Source: Clostridia bacterium
Lineage (GTDB): Bacteria > Bacillota > Clostridia > Christensenellales > Borkfalkiaceae
DNA length: 40,821 bases
NCBI GenBank assembly: GCA_017504465.1
Contig: JAFVRE010000029.1
Span: 1 to 40,821 of the forward strand
Direction: 5' to 3'
Part shown: positions 33,980 to 40,821 of the stretch, piece by piece
Numbering within the stretch: the first letter of the stretch is position 1
How the letters are laid out: the number at the start of each line of letters is the position of its first letter
Translations under genes and position numbers: made by a program
The notes under the pieces: generated by a model
Seen by the model: the letters and a program-made list of their open reading frames with translations, nothing else
The model's database searches: none
What the model was told of the DNA's origin: nothing

Positions 33980-34011
33980 ATCCGCCGTCGGCTTTTTGCG
34001 CGGCGGCGGAT
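33980..34011 (-). terminator. Terminator after the first RluA-type gene
   Basis: ATCCGCCG (33980-33987) pairs with CGGCGGAT (34004-34011). Minus-strand readout gives TGTTATATT, a weak U-tract. It lies 5 bases after the pseudouridine synthase stop and about 150 bases before murB. Confidence 0.65.
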
Positions 34012-34016
34012 AATTT

Positions 34017-34844
34017 TTATTCAGTTTCAACGTCAAAATTTGAACAAAAAATCTTTCCGTTTAAATATGAAAGAAACTCTAAGTCAAAAAATCTCAAAGA
34101 ATATGCTACAAGCTGTTGTCTAGATGCATGGAACGCCTTATTTTTCGCTTCACTGCCATATTTCATATCTCCAACCACAGGACACCCGATATGCGCCAAA
34201 TGTGCGCGAATTTGATGCGTTTTCCCCGTATGTAAAAGGATTTTTAGTTTAGACCTTTCCCCAAATCTCTCCATCACAGAATATTCTGTTATTATTTTTT
34301 CAGCCCTTTCTTTAGGATGGTCAAAAATTTGAACTTTTGCTTTTTCGCTGTCCTTTTTTAAATACGCCGTCAAAATTCCGGAATTGCTTTGGGGTGAACC
34401 AAAACATAAAGCGTGATAAATTTTCTCCGCCGTACGTTCCTTAAACGCAGATAAAAGCTCCTTTTCCGCCCTTTCATTTAAGGAAAATACCATTAAGCCC
34501 TTTGTGTTTCTATCAAGCCTATGAATAAATCCACAGGTATTACCTTTTTCCCTACGCAAAGCCGCGTAAATCGCCTCGGAGTTTACCCCGCTCGACTTAT
34601 CGATTACAACGACGTTTTCGTCTTCGTAAACCACTGAAAAAACGGGTTTTTGAACTTGTTTATCCGTTAAATAATAACATACCTCGTCCCCAACCGTCAA
34701 TTGCACGTTTTGCCCGATTTTTTTCCCGTTTACCTTAATGTCCTTGTTTTTTAAAAGCATCGTCCAATAAAGCGAGGCTTGTGCGTAATTATTTTCGGTA
34801 AATTCCTTTAAAGTTGTCTCTTCTTCACAAATTAACCGTAACAT
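34017..34844 (-). CDS. RluA-family pseudouridine synthase with S4 domain
   Basis: This enzyme isomerises uridine to pseudouridine in rRNA or tRNA. The first ~65 residues are an S4-type RNA-binding domain (LYWTMLLKNKDIKVNGKKIG). The catalytic domain has GFIHRLDRNTKGLMVFS with the catalytic Asp, KIYHALCFG, and LHTGKTHQIRAHLAHIGCPVVGD. The 275 residues fit RluC/RluD-like proteins, but the exact target base cannot be read from sequence. AGGCGG precedes the ATG. Terminators on both sides suggest it is transcribed alone, although no clear promoter is visible in the short upstream gap. Confidence 0.92.
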   Translation of the reverse strand: MLRLICEEETTLKEFTENNYAQASLYWTMLLKNKDIKVNGKKIGQNVQLTVGDEVCYYLTDKQVQKPVFSVVYEDENVVVIDKSSGVNSEAIYAALRREKGNTCGFIHRLDRNTKGLMVFSLNERAEKELLSAFKERTAEKIYHALCFGSPQSNSGILTAYLKKDSEKAKVQIFDHPKERAEKIITEYSVMERFGERSKLKILLHTGKTHQIRAHLAHIGCPVVGDMKYGSEAKNKAFHASRQQLVAYSLRFFDLEFLSYLNGKIFCSNFDVETE

Positions 34845-34855
34845 TTATACCGCCT

Positions 34856-34894
34856 AAAAAATCACGACCGCCGTTCCTTGAAGAGCGACGGTCG
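34856..34894 (-). terminator. Terminator after the large exported protein gene
   Basis: CGACCG (34865-34870) pairs with CGGTCG (34889-34894), with partial pairing inside. On the minus strand TGATTTTTT follows. It lies about 50 bases after the gene's stop. Confidence 0.75.
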
Positions 34895-34941
34895 AATTTT
34901 AATTATTTCGTCAAATTTTCCAAAAGCCTATTCGTCTACCA

Positions 34942-37347
34942 TTATTCTTTGGACTTCTTTTGCTTTTTGGTTTTAGGTTCATCATAATCTTCAAGCGTTT
35001 CGTTGGAAGGCTTAACTACGAGCAAGATAATGATCAAAATAGCCATTACACCTGCGATACTAAACAAAATGATAGAAACCATATTGTTCTTCAACCATTC
35101 GTTTTCGCCTTTGATAACGTCCGCTTCAGAATCTACGGAAACAACCATATAAGCACCGGCGTCGTATGCCGCAACGTCGGGATCGGTAAAGTATGCAAAT
35201 ACTAAATACATACCCGTTTTTTGAGGAGCAAAGGATTGAGAATCAGGCATCCAAGCATAATCGTTATCGGAATTTGCCCAATCGTCCGGATGTAAGTCCT
35301 TATCAATCTTATGGTTGAACTCGTCAATTTCCAAGAATGCGTCTTTGATGAGCGTTCTTGCAGATGCTTCGTCGCCGGCAATTTCCATTGCGTAAGCAAG
35401 CATATAAAGATCAAGGCCGCGTTCTTCAACGGTTGTCTTCAACGTCTTTGCTCTGTTTGCAATCGACGAATAGGAAATGTCGTAAAGCTTGCTAACAAGC
35501 GTATTTTCAATCTTAGAACGATCAATATAGAACAATGCGTATTCAGTATCAGCGTCGGCAGAACCAATTACGTCAAAGGAAGGCAAATCATACGTTTCGT
35601 AAAGAACTTCCGTTTCCTTCTTCTTACCGCCGTCTTCAACCTTCAACCCTTTGTTTGCAACTTTAAAGCTGAAGGAAGGAATTTGCTCAATCGACCAAAT
35701 ATTCGAAGCACTAACGTCCACCAATTCGCCGTCGAGGTAATACTTCATGTTGTTACCAGCTTTGTCAACTGCAAAAATCTTGAACTCGTAAGTTCCCGCT
35801 TGGGTAACTTCTAATTTCAACGAGGACGCAGATAAGCCGGAAGACGTCTTTGCCGTATTGCTCGAACCAGTCTTATAACTAATGGTGAATTTGAGATTGC
35901 TATAACCGCCGTTATCAGTGAATAACCCTTTCATAGAAGGCAAGTACAAATAAGAACTTTCGCCTGCGGAAAGCAACAAATTACCGTCGTCGTCTCTTTC
36001 CAAATCTGCAAGCGCCGCAACGAAATCGGTGTAGGCTTGATTTTCCGTAAATTTATTTTTAAGATCGCTCTTATCGCTCTCATCAAGTTCAAGGAAGGTG
36101 TATTTCGCGCCTTCATCATTGTTTGCGTAAACTTGAATGTAATCGATATCGGTATAACCTTCCGTCGCAGTAAATCCAGCTTTCGTCGTATCCACTTGCG
36201 TTCTTGCCTTTGCAAGATACCAATCGAGCATATAATTGTCTTCGTTAGCGCCGTCGTCGGTAAGCGTAATCATAATAGATACGTATTCCGTACCGCCGGA
36301 GGTCTTATAAACGGTCGTGGACTTGTCCGTTCCCGAGTCATTATACGTGTAGTTTGTTTCAAGGAAATACGTCGTCGTGGAAAGCGTTTGATACTCGGGC
36401 GCTTTCATTACTTTATCAGTAGCGGTAGATTCGTCAAATTCTTTCTTTGCCGCAGCTGCATCGTCGGGATCGTATTGATAATACTTAAGTTTCTTGGTAA
36501 CCGTTCTATCCAAAACGTCCACTACTTCATAATCCAAAGCAAATGCAGTACCGAGCACGTAACCGTCGATATCTTCGTTTACAACAAGTACGGGAGCGGT
36601 ATTGTCCACGAACTTATTGTTAGCATTCACGGTAAGCGATTGACCGTTGATTTGATGCAACAAAAGCGCAGCTTTCGCATCGTTCTCGGTCTTTGCCGTT
36701 ATAGCTAAAGAATAAATCTTCTTGCTCGTATCATACTCAGCGAAATTAACGGCAATATTTTTGAACGCACCAATCGTGTTAGTGTTTCCGCCCTCTTCCT
36801 TCAAAACAACTGCAAAAGAATCGTTTACTTCCGCCGTGTCTTGATCCAAAGCCGCCAAACTAAGCGTGAGCTTCTTCGTCGCGTCAACGTCAAAAAGCGT
36901 AGTCGAATCGTTTACGGAAACCTTGACGTTGTTTCCGTCCTTTGTGAATACGACCTTATTAACCGCCTTTTCGTCCTTCGTTGCCGTCAAGGACGCTGCT
37001 TCAAACGTGAATACGAGTTCCGTGAAATCAAGACCGGTCAATGTAAAGTCCATATTCATATACTTTTCTTGAACGGTGTTTTCCGATTTTTCGTACCACT
37101 TTAATGCAAGGTCACGAGTATAGGAAACTTTACCGCCGTTGGAAAGTTCCATTTTAAATTCACCCGTTTCGCCGCTGCCATCTTTGGATAACGATGCCTG
37201 CGACGTCGTGAAAATCGTCGCTAAAGAATACGTGCTATCTGCAGCTTTCGCTGTATAGGAGTTCATAACCGCTCCGCCCAATGCCGCCGTACCGATAACA
37301 CCTGCTACTAATAAAGTTAAAAGTTTGTTTTTTTGATTTTTAATCAT
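34942..37347 (-). CDS. Large exported, membrane-anchored surface protein, unknown function
   Basis: The 801-residue protein starts with a Lys-rich n-region, a hydrophobic core and a probable signal-peptidase I site near AKA (about residue 35). Near the C-terminus a single membrane segment (about 757-780) is followed by a short charged, Lys-rich cytoplasmic tail, and there is no LPXTG motif. The ectodomain is acidic and rich in Asp, Thr and Tyr. It includes beta-sandwich-like stretches (for example around 490-540, with GTYEFKIFAVDKAGN, typical of Ig-like modules). I recognise no enzyme motif. It has its own near-consensus promoter and terminator, so it is likely a well-expressed envelope protein. 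Confidence 0.85.
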   Translation of the reverse strand: MIKNQKNKLLTLLVAGVIGTAALGGAVMNSYTAKAADSTYSLATIFTTSQASLSKDGSGETGEFKMELSNGGKVSYTRDLALKWYEKSENTVQEKYMNMDFTLTGLDFTELVFTFEAASLTATKDEKAVNKVVFTKDGNNVKVSVNDSTTLFDVDATKKLTLSLAALDQDTAEVNDSFAVVLKEEGGNTNTIGAFKNIAVNFAEYDTSKKIYSLAITAKTENDAKAALLLHQINGQSLTVNANNKFVDNTAPVLVVNEDIDGYVLGTAFALDYEVVDVLDRTVTKKLKYYQYDPDDAAAAKKEFDESTATDKVMKAPEYQTLSTTTYFLETNYTYNDSGTDKSTTVYKTSGGTEYVSIMITLTDDGANEDNYMLDWYLAKARTQVDTTKAGFTATEGYTDIDYIQVYANNDEGAKYTFLELDESDKSDLKNKFTENQAYTDFVAALADLERDDDGNLLLSAGESSYLYLPSMKGLFTDNGGYSNLKFTISYKTGSSNTAKTSSGLSASSLKLEVTQAGTYEFKIFAVDKAGNNMKYYLDGELVDVSASNIWSIEQIPSFSFKVANKGLKVEDGGKKKETEVLYETYDLPSFDVIGSADADTEYALFYIDRSKIENTLVSKLYDISYSSIANRAKTLKTTVEERGLDLYMLAYAMEIAGDEASARTLIKDAFLEIDEFNHKIDKDLHPDDWANSDNDYAWMPDSQSFAPQKTGMYLVFAYFTDPDVAAYDAGAYMVVSVDSEADVIKGENEWLKNNMVSIILFSIAGVMAILIIILLVVKPSNETLEDYDEPKTKKQKKSKE

Positions 37348-37369
37348 CAGAGAATGCCTCGTCTTTTTC

Positions 37370-37387
37370 TCGTAAGTCCCCTTACGA
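37370..37387 (-). promoter_or_regulatory. Perfect hairpin in the surface-protein leader
   Basis: TCGTAAG (37370-37376) and CTTACGA (37381-37387) are perfect arms around a 4-base loop. The hairpin lies in the 5' leader about 20 bases before the start codon, just upstream of the GAGG ribosome site. It could stabilise the mRNA or bind a regulator. Confidence 0.45.
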
Positions 37388-37403
37388 TAATTGTGCTTTT
37401 TTT

Positions 37404-37432
37404 ATTTTACACTTAAAACGAATTTTTGTCAA
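37404..37432 (-). promoter_or_regulatory. Sigma-A promoter for the surface protein gene
   Basis: On the minus strand a perfect TTGACA (37432-37427) is followed after 17 bases by TAAAAT (37409-37404). The predicted start leaves a leader of about 50 bases. Confidence 0.8.
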
Positions 37433-37466
37433 ACGCATTTCAAGCCTATTTTCGTATTTTTTAATA

Positions 37467-37499
37467 TTTTCGTGATTTTTTACTAAAATTTCACGAAAA
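37467..37499 (-). terminator. AT-rich hairpin after the second RluA-type gene
   Basis: TTTTCGTGA (37467-37475) and TCACGAAAA (37491-37499) are perfect 9-bp arms, 20 bases after the stop of the pseudouridine synthase. No clean T-run follows on the minus strand, so termination strength is uncertain. Confidence 0.5.
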
Positions 37500-37520
37500 A
37501 TCCCTGTCAAACGCCCGTAA

Positions 37521-38264
37521 TTAGTTCTTTTTCGGCAACAGCGCGGAAAATTTAAACTCTTTCCAAGGCGTTTCGGTTTCAGGCGGATACGCCATAAATT
37601 TCATACGCTCTTTGCTTATCGGATGAGTAAATGAAAGCGAATACGCCCAAAGCGCGAGCTTACCCTTCTGCGCAAGCGCCCCACCGTAACGCATATCCCC
37701 GAATACCGGATGAGAAATCCCCGCCATTTGTACCCGAATTTGATGCGTTCTACCGGTGTGCAACCGCACTTCCGTCAGCGCATATTTTTCCGTTTTTTCA
37801 AGAACTTTATAGTCTAACTCGGCGAATTTAGCCCCGTCTTCCGTAGGCGTGCATATATATACGATATTGTTTACGGTGTTCTTTCTTAAGTAATTTGTAA
37901 TCGTACCGCGTTCGGTATCAGGCGCGCCGCAAAGTACGGTAAGATATTTCTTCTCGAAATCCCCCGCCTGCATTGCCGTACTTAATCTTGAAGCCGCTTT
38001 TGACGTCTTCGCATAAACCATTACGCCGCCTGTCGGTCTATCCAACCTATGCACAAGCCCAACGTAAACGTTTCCGGGTTTATTATAAGTAATTTTTATA
38101 TACTCTTTTACCATATCGAGTAAGTTTTCATCCTTACTCTCGTCAGGACAACAAGCCGTCATTTGCGGTTTTAAAACAACGATAATATGGTTGTCCTCGT
38201 ATAAAATACCAAATTTAGGCGTGTAAGCCTCACCGCCCTGTTTATTTTCCATAACTTCACTCAT
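37521..38264 (-). CDS. RluA-family pseudouridine synthase without S4 domain
   Basis: This is a second, different RluA-family enzyme. The catalytic motif is VGLVHRLDRPTGGVMVYAKT with the catalytic Asp. EKKYLTVLCG and LHTGRTHQIRVQMAGISHPVFGDMRYGG follow. The protein begins directly with the catalytic domain (FGILYEDNHIIVVLKP), so it lacks the S4 domain of the paralogue at 34017-34844. Single-domain members modify rRNA or tRNA, and the target is unknown here. The ATG overlaps the methyltransferase stop by 8 bases and has GGAGG upstream. The coupling to an rRNA-methyltransferase-like gene supports a ribosomal RNA role. Confidence 0.91.
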   Translation of the reverse strand: MSEVMENKQGGEAYTPKFGILYEDNHIIVVLKPQMTACCPDESKDENLLDMVKEYIKITYNKPGNVYVGLVHRLDRPTGGVMVYAKTSKAASRLSTAMQAGDFEKKYLTVLCGAPDTERGTITNYLRKNTVNNIVYICTPTEDGAKFAELDYKVLEKTEKYALTEVRLHTGRTHQIRVQMAGISHPVFGDMRYGGALAQKGKLALWAYSLSFTHPISKERMKFMAYPPETETPWKEFKFSALLPKKN

Positions 38265-39120
38265 TGATAAACATTCCTCCTGCGCCGCAAGGCAAAGAAA
38301 TCCCTTCTTCCGTTTTTATACCCACTTCGTATGCCTCTGCTCTGCCCAAAAATCCTTTCATTGTCAATTCGAGAATATTCTTCAAAACCATAGGCTGCAA
38401 CCCGGTTGTATAGCTATTGATAAGCACGAACAAAGGATTGTCACAAAGCACCTTTGTGCAAAGTCCTACGAACTTAAATAAATCGTTTTCAATCTTCCAC
38501 ATTTCTCCATTAGGGCCCCTGCCGTACGAGGGCGGATCCATGATAATTGCATCGTATTTATTCCCGCGTCGAATCTCACGTTGAACAAACTTTAAGCAAT
38601 CGTCCACGATATAACGAATTCCCGTATTAATCCCCGAAAGACGAGCGTTTTCTCCCGCCCGTTCAACCATACCCTTCGCCGCGTCAACGTGCGCGACCTG
38701 CGCCCCTGCCTTCGCGCAAGCAACGGTCGCGCCGCCAGTATAAGCGAAAAGATTTAAAACCTTTATAGGCCGCCCTGCGTTTTTGATAAGCTCGAACATT
38801 TTTTCCCAGTTAACAGCCTGCTCAGGGAAAAGCCCCGTATGTTTAAAGCCCATGGGCTTAATTTTAAATTGAAGATCTAATTTCTCGTAAGAAATATTCC
38901 ATTCGTCAGGAATGGGCTTTAAAATCTTCCAACCGCCACCGCCCTTTTCGCTGCGTTTATAATACGCGTTCAGCTTTGGATAGGAAAACATATCAAAGGA
39001 CGACGACCAAATAACCTGCGGATCGGGACGAAGCAAATAAACGTCCTTCCAACGTTCTAATTTATAACCGTCTCCAGTCGCGATAATGGAATAATCCGAC
39101 CAGTTTTGTGAAATTTTCAT
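38257..39120 (-). CDS. Class I SAM-dependent methyltransferase, RlmI/RlmK-like
   Basis: The 287-residue protein has the SAM-binding motif VLNLFAYTGGATVACAKAGA (about 120-139), the acidic VDAAKGM strand and the substrate motif DPPSYGRGPNG, typical of the RlmI/RlmK-type 23S rRNA methyltransferase family. The N-terminal PUA RNA-binding domain of RlmI is absent, leaving a shorter lead-in with FPEQAVNW. RNA methylation is likely, but the base and position are unknown. The stop (TGA) overlaps the RluA-type gene, so both RNA modifiers are made together. The upstream 300 bases lead to the tRNA cluster on the opposite strand. Confidence 0.87.
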   Translation of the reverse strand: MKISQNWSDYSIIATGDGYKLERWKDVYLLRPDPQVIWSSSFDMFSYPKLNAYYKRSEKGGGGWKILKPIPDEWNISYEKLDLQFKIKPMGFKHTGLFPEQAVNWEKMFELIKNAGRPIKVLNLFAYTGGATVACAKAGAQVAHVDAAKGMVERAGENARLSGINTGIRYIVDDCLKFVQREIRRGNKYDAIIMDPPSYGRGPNGEMWKIENDLFKFVGLCTKVLCDNPLFVLINSYTTGLQPMVLKNILELTMKGFLGRAEAYEVGIKTEEGISLPCGAGGMFINE

Positions 39121-39348
39121 ATAAACCTCTGAAAACTATTGAAATTTACGCCAAAAAGGCATATTTTCACATATTATCATCTTAATATTATATACGAAAA
39201 TCAATTTATTGTAAAGTGTTTTTAAGCGAAAAGCCTCTTTAAAAACCATTTTCTTGCCAGAATTTCTTTAAAAAAGAATGAAAAAACAAAAAAATGAAAA
39301 AAACTTTTTAATTTTTATAATCTTTTTTTAATTTTTGCAAAAAAACAG

Positions 39349-39377
39349 TTGACAAATGATTTTGTTTTTAGTATTAT
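39349..39377 (+). promoter_or_regulatory. Sigma-A promoter of the tRNA cluster
   Basis: A perfect TTGACA (39349-39354), a 17-base spacer and TATTAT (39372-39377) lie about 50 bases before tRNA-fMet. The rest of the 309-base gap from 39121 is AT-rich with A and T runs, and I see no other gene in it. Confidence 0.88.
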
Positions 39378-39429
39378 AAATAAGCTGTTCAGGCGAGTTA
39401 TGTAAAATTTGCTTGGAAAGTGAAAATAT

Positions 39430-39506
<77 letters not shown>

Positions 39507-39509
39507 TAT

Positions 39510-39586
39510 GGCGGCGTAGCTTAGTTGGTTAGAGCGATCGGTTCATACCCGATAGGTCATAAGTTCGAATCTCATCGCCGCTACCA
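39510..39586 (+). tRNA. tRNA-Met (CAT), elongator
   Basis: This is a 77-base cloverleaf with CCA encoded. GGCGGCG pairs with CGCCGCT (one G-U), and anticodon stem ATCGG/CCGAT surrounds TTCATAC. The T-arm has one mismatch. The sequence resembles clostridial elongator tRNA-Met rather than tRNA-Ile2, but a lysidine-modified CAT anticodon cannot be excluded by eye. Three bases separate it from tRNA-fMet. Confidence 0.93.
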
Positions 39587-39620
39587 TCACAAATACACGG
39601 AAATTTCGTTGAATATAGAT

Positions 39621-39695
39621 GGCCCGTTGGTCAAGCGGTTAAGACACCACCCTTTCACGGTGGTAACATGGGTTCGAGTCCCGTACGGGTCACCA
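39621..39695 (+). tRNA. tRNA-Glu (TTC), copy 1
   Basis: This is a 75-base cloverleaf with CCA encoded. The acceptor GGCCCGT/ACGGGTC and anticodon stem CCACC/GGTGG around CTTTCAC place anticodon TTC at 34-36. It is identical, base for base, to the copy at 39858-39932. Its 3' part contains the palindrome CCCGTACGGG, which recurs downstream. Confidence 0.97.
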
Positions 39696-39730
39696 AAAGC
39701 CAACTACGAAATTTCCGTTATACATATTTT

Positions 39731-39836
39731 GGCCCGTTGGTCAGCGGTTAAGACTATCGCCTTCACAGTGGTAGTATGGGCTTCGGAAAATCTTTGATTT
39801 TTTTTGAGCGTAAGCGAAAGCCCCCGTACGGTACGG
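39731..39836 (+). pseudogene. Broken tRNA-Glu copy with T-arm insertion
   Basis: The 5' half matches the intact tRNA-Glu (GGCCCGTTGGTC, GCGGTTAAGAC), but one A of the D-loop and one T of the anticodon loop are missing. The T-arm is interrupted after ATGGG by about 40 bases that can fold (GGGCTTCG against CGAAAGCCC). An acceptor-like ACGGGAC ends the copy near 39836-39839 without CCA. It lies between two intact copies and is unlikely to work as a tRNA. Confidence 0.8.
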
Positions 39837-39857
39837 GACAAAAACAAAATATATTAT

Positions 39858-39932
39858 GGCCCGTTGGTCAAGCGGTTAAGACACCACCCTTTCACGGTGG
39901 TAACATGGGTTCGAGTCCCGTACGGGTCACCA
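39858..39932 (+). tRNA. tRNA-Glu (TTC), copy 2
   Basis: This 75-base cloverleaf is identical to the copy at 39621-39695, including the encoded CCA. A terminator hairpin begins at the very next base. Recent duplication or gene conversion is likely, given the broken copy between them. Confidence 0.97.
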
Positions 39933-40122
39933 GCAAATCTCTAAATCGAACATCGTTCGGTTTAGGGATTTTGCTTTTTGGTTCCCCGTACGGGAATGGT
40001 GAAGAACACGTCGGTTCGCGCGAGGCGATTTATCGCCGACGCTCTCCGAGGGTTCCCTTTTAAGGGTATCGGAGTTTCCCGCGAAAATGTTCGATTTAGG
40101 TTGGTTAAGGGTCACCAGCAAA
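39924..40122. repeat. Short element bounded by 14-bp direct repeats at the tRNA-Glu 3' end
   Basis: GGGTCACCAGCAAA occurs at 39924-39937, at the 3' end of tRNA-Glu, and again at 40109-40122. The ~171 bases between contain a 13-bp inverted repeat, CTAAATCGAACAT at 39941-39953 and ATGTTCGATTTAG at 40087-40099. There is no coding frame. The layout resembles a tiny integrated or MITE-like element that re-created the tRNA 3' end. Confidence 0.5.
39933..39979 (+). terminator. Terminator of the tRNA cluster
   Basis: A stem of about 19 bp with some G-U pairs runs from GCAAATCTC to GGGATTTTGC (39933-39974). TTTTT (39975-39979) follows. It starts immediately after the CCA of the last tRNA-Glu. Confidence 0.8.
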
Positions 40123-40154
40123 AAGGAAGATACATGTCGTATCTTCCTTTTTGC
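40118..40154. repeat. Perfect 16-bp hairpin after the second tRNA-Glu 3'-end copy
   Basis: GCAAAAAGGAAGATAC (40118-40133) and GTATCTTCCTTTTTGC (40139-40154) pair perfectly around ATGTC. Like the tRNA terminator, it begins right after a GGTCACCA and starts with GCAAA. It may be a terminator copy or an element end. Confidence 0.65.
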
Positions 40155-40170
40155 TTATGTTTCCTCGTAT

Positions 40171-40317
40171 CGTACGGGACTCGAGGGTGGGAGCCGTTTT
40201 GCGAGAGCAAAACGCTTTGCCGACGACACCCCTCTTTTTCATTAAAGTTTGCGGCAAAGGACGCCATTGAGAATGGCGGAGCGGGGCGCGCCGCTAAAGG
40301 CGAGAGTCCCGTACGGG
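40171..40317. repeat. Segment flanked by inverted copies of the tRNA-Glu T-arm
   Basis: CGTACGGGACTCGA at 40171-40184 is the reverse complement of the tRNA-Glu T-arm/acceptor. GAGTCCCGTACGGG at 40304-40317 is a direct copy. The two share 12 bp as perfect inverted ends around about 120 GC-rich bases. Inside is a CGTTTTGC-GAGA-GCAAAACG hairpin (40195-40214). No gene is visible. Confidence 0.5.
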
Positions 40318-40462
40318 AAAGCTGACGCCCCCATCGGGTGACGCTCATTCTTCGCTATTCCGTCGCCTTGCTCCTTACGGAAAAATGCGAGCGTCTATAC
40401 GCGAGCGTTTTTCTTTTCCGAAAGGGCTCCACCTGTGGAGTATCGGCAAGCCTCCGTACGGG
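40318..40462. other. Rest of the GC-rich non-coding tract
   Basis: I see no gene here. The stretch contains CTCCAC-CT-GTGGAG, a direct repeat of GCGAGCGT around 40388-40409, and a final tRNA-Glu-like CCGTACGGGTCA at 40454-40465. That last copy overlaps the end of the next gene. Base composition differs from the AT-rich coding neighbours. Confidence 0.5.
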
Positions 40463-40821
40463 TCAAATTTTCAATTTAATATTTTGATATTTTTTAGAAT
40501 GAGCCTTTATAATTTCAACATTTTTTTCGTTGCTTATTATCCAAACAATATTCTTGTTTTTTTTATTAAACCCTGCTTTTTCTATATACCCGTTTGTTTT
40601 TCTAATAATAAGCCATTTTTCATATATAGGCGCGCCACGAGAATTGTAAGTTTCTTTCTTTTCTTTAGTTATACTCTCTATTTCCGTCCATTTCAAATAA
40701 TTCAATCGACCAAAAATACATTGAATTATAATTCCGTCTGCCGTAAAAATAGCCCATTCAAAAGAACGCAAAAAGAATATAGTCGCAACAATTAACAACG
40801 CCGAAAAAAAGCTATAATAAG
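40463..40821 (-). CDS. C-terminal part of a small membrane protein with a PH-like domain (partial)
   Basis: The frame is open from the right edge of the window to a TGA at 40463-40465, so the gene starts outside. The visible part begins with a hydrophobic segment (AFFSALLIVATIFFLRSF). A soluble region follows whose pattern (ADGIIIQ, LNYLKWTEIESI, then alternating strands and a C-terminal helix) resembles bacterial PH-like domains of small Firmicute membrane proteins. The PH-like call is by pattern only. A TTG at 40798 could be read as a start, but it falls inside the membrane segment. The stop codon lies within a tRNA-Glu-like fragment, so the natural C-terminus may have been altered. Confidence 0.6.
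   Translation of the reverse strand, partial: YYSFFSALLIVATIFFLRSFEWAIFTADGIIIQCIFGRLNYLKWTEIESITKEKKETYNSRGAPIYEKWLIIRKTNGYIEKAGFNKKNKNIVWIISNEKNVEIIKAHSKKYQNIKLKI

Noticed and set aside
39525-40348. Several open frames of 60-115 codons across the tRNA cluster and the GC-rich tract, on both strands
   Set aside because: They run through tRNA genes and repeats, lack ribosome sites and have no recognisable protein features.

Overview
The window looks like a chromosomal segment of an uncultured, strictly anaerobic, low-GC Firmicute (class Clostridia). A Christensenellales-type gut lineage is my guess, but no 16S or marker search was possible. The support is the AT-rich sequence with strong GGAGG-type ribosome binding sites, TTG starts, a whiA gene, the mutS-mutL-miaA-ynbB and murB-PHP-whiA-dnaE-pfkA gene orders, and a large oxygen-sensitive Fe-S/flavin operon. 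Almost all genes lie on the minus strand.

Layout from left to right. (1) 1-767: ung on the plus strand, with a terminator. (2) 779-11357, minus: miaB, a large lipoprotein, mutS, mutL, miaA, a YnbB-type PLP enzyme interrupted by an in-frame TAG, and a small lipoprotein. A sigma-A promoter with a perfect palindrome downstream precedes miaB. (3) 11536-13791, plus: a class A penicillin-binding protein. (4) 13872-23968, minus: hdrB-hdrC-hdrA-flxD-flxC-flxB-flxA, then a soluble fumarate-reductase-like Fe-S protein and flavoprotein, a terminator-like hairpin, and an AspT/YidE-type transporter carrying a one-base frameshift. (5) 24100-27389, minus: a lactate/malate dehydrogenase, a small Cys-protein/DUF308 operon, a gene-free stretch with hairpins, and pfkA. 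(6) 27502-33830, minus: dnaE, whiA, a PHP hydrolase and murB. (7) 34017-39120, minus: an RluA-type pseudouridine synthase, a large exported membrane-anchored protein, a second RluA-type enzyme and an RlmI-like methyltransferase. (8) 39349-39979, plus: a promoter, tRNA-fMet, tRNA-Met, tRNA-Glu, a broken tRNA-Glu, tRNA-Glu and a terminator. (9) 39980-40462: a GC-rich, non-coding tract full of tRNA-Glu 3'-end fragments. (10) The 3' part of a small membrane protein gene running off the right edge.

The most interesting system is the ten-gene block at 13872-23968. It has all parts of an NADH-dependent flavin-based electron-bifurcating HdrABC-FlxABCD complex. It continues directly into a fumarate-reductase flavoprotein and Fe-S subunit, with no membrane anchor or quinone site. 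My inference is a soluble complex that uses NADH to reduce fumarate while also making reduced ferredoxin. The upstream dehydrogenase has Arg at the classic lactate/malate specificity position and could make malate, the precursor of fumarate. The downstream carrier belongs to the aspartate:alanine exchanger family and could handle C4 acids. Together these suggest a fumarate-respiration-like module linked to energy conservation.

Two coding lesions (an amber codon at 1503-1505 and a frameshift near 14989) are each a single-base change. They may be real decay, recoding or sequence error.
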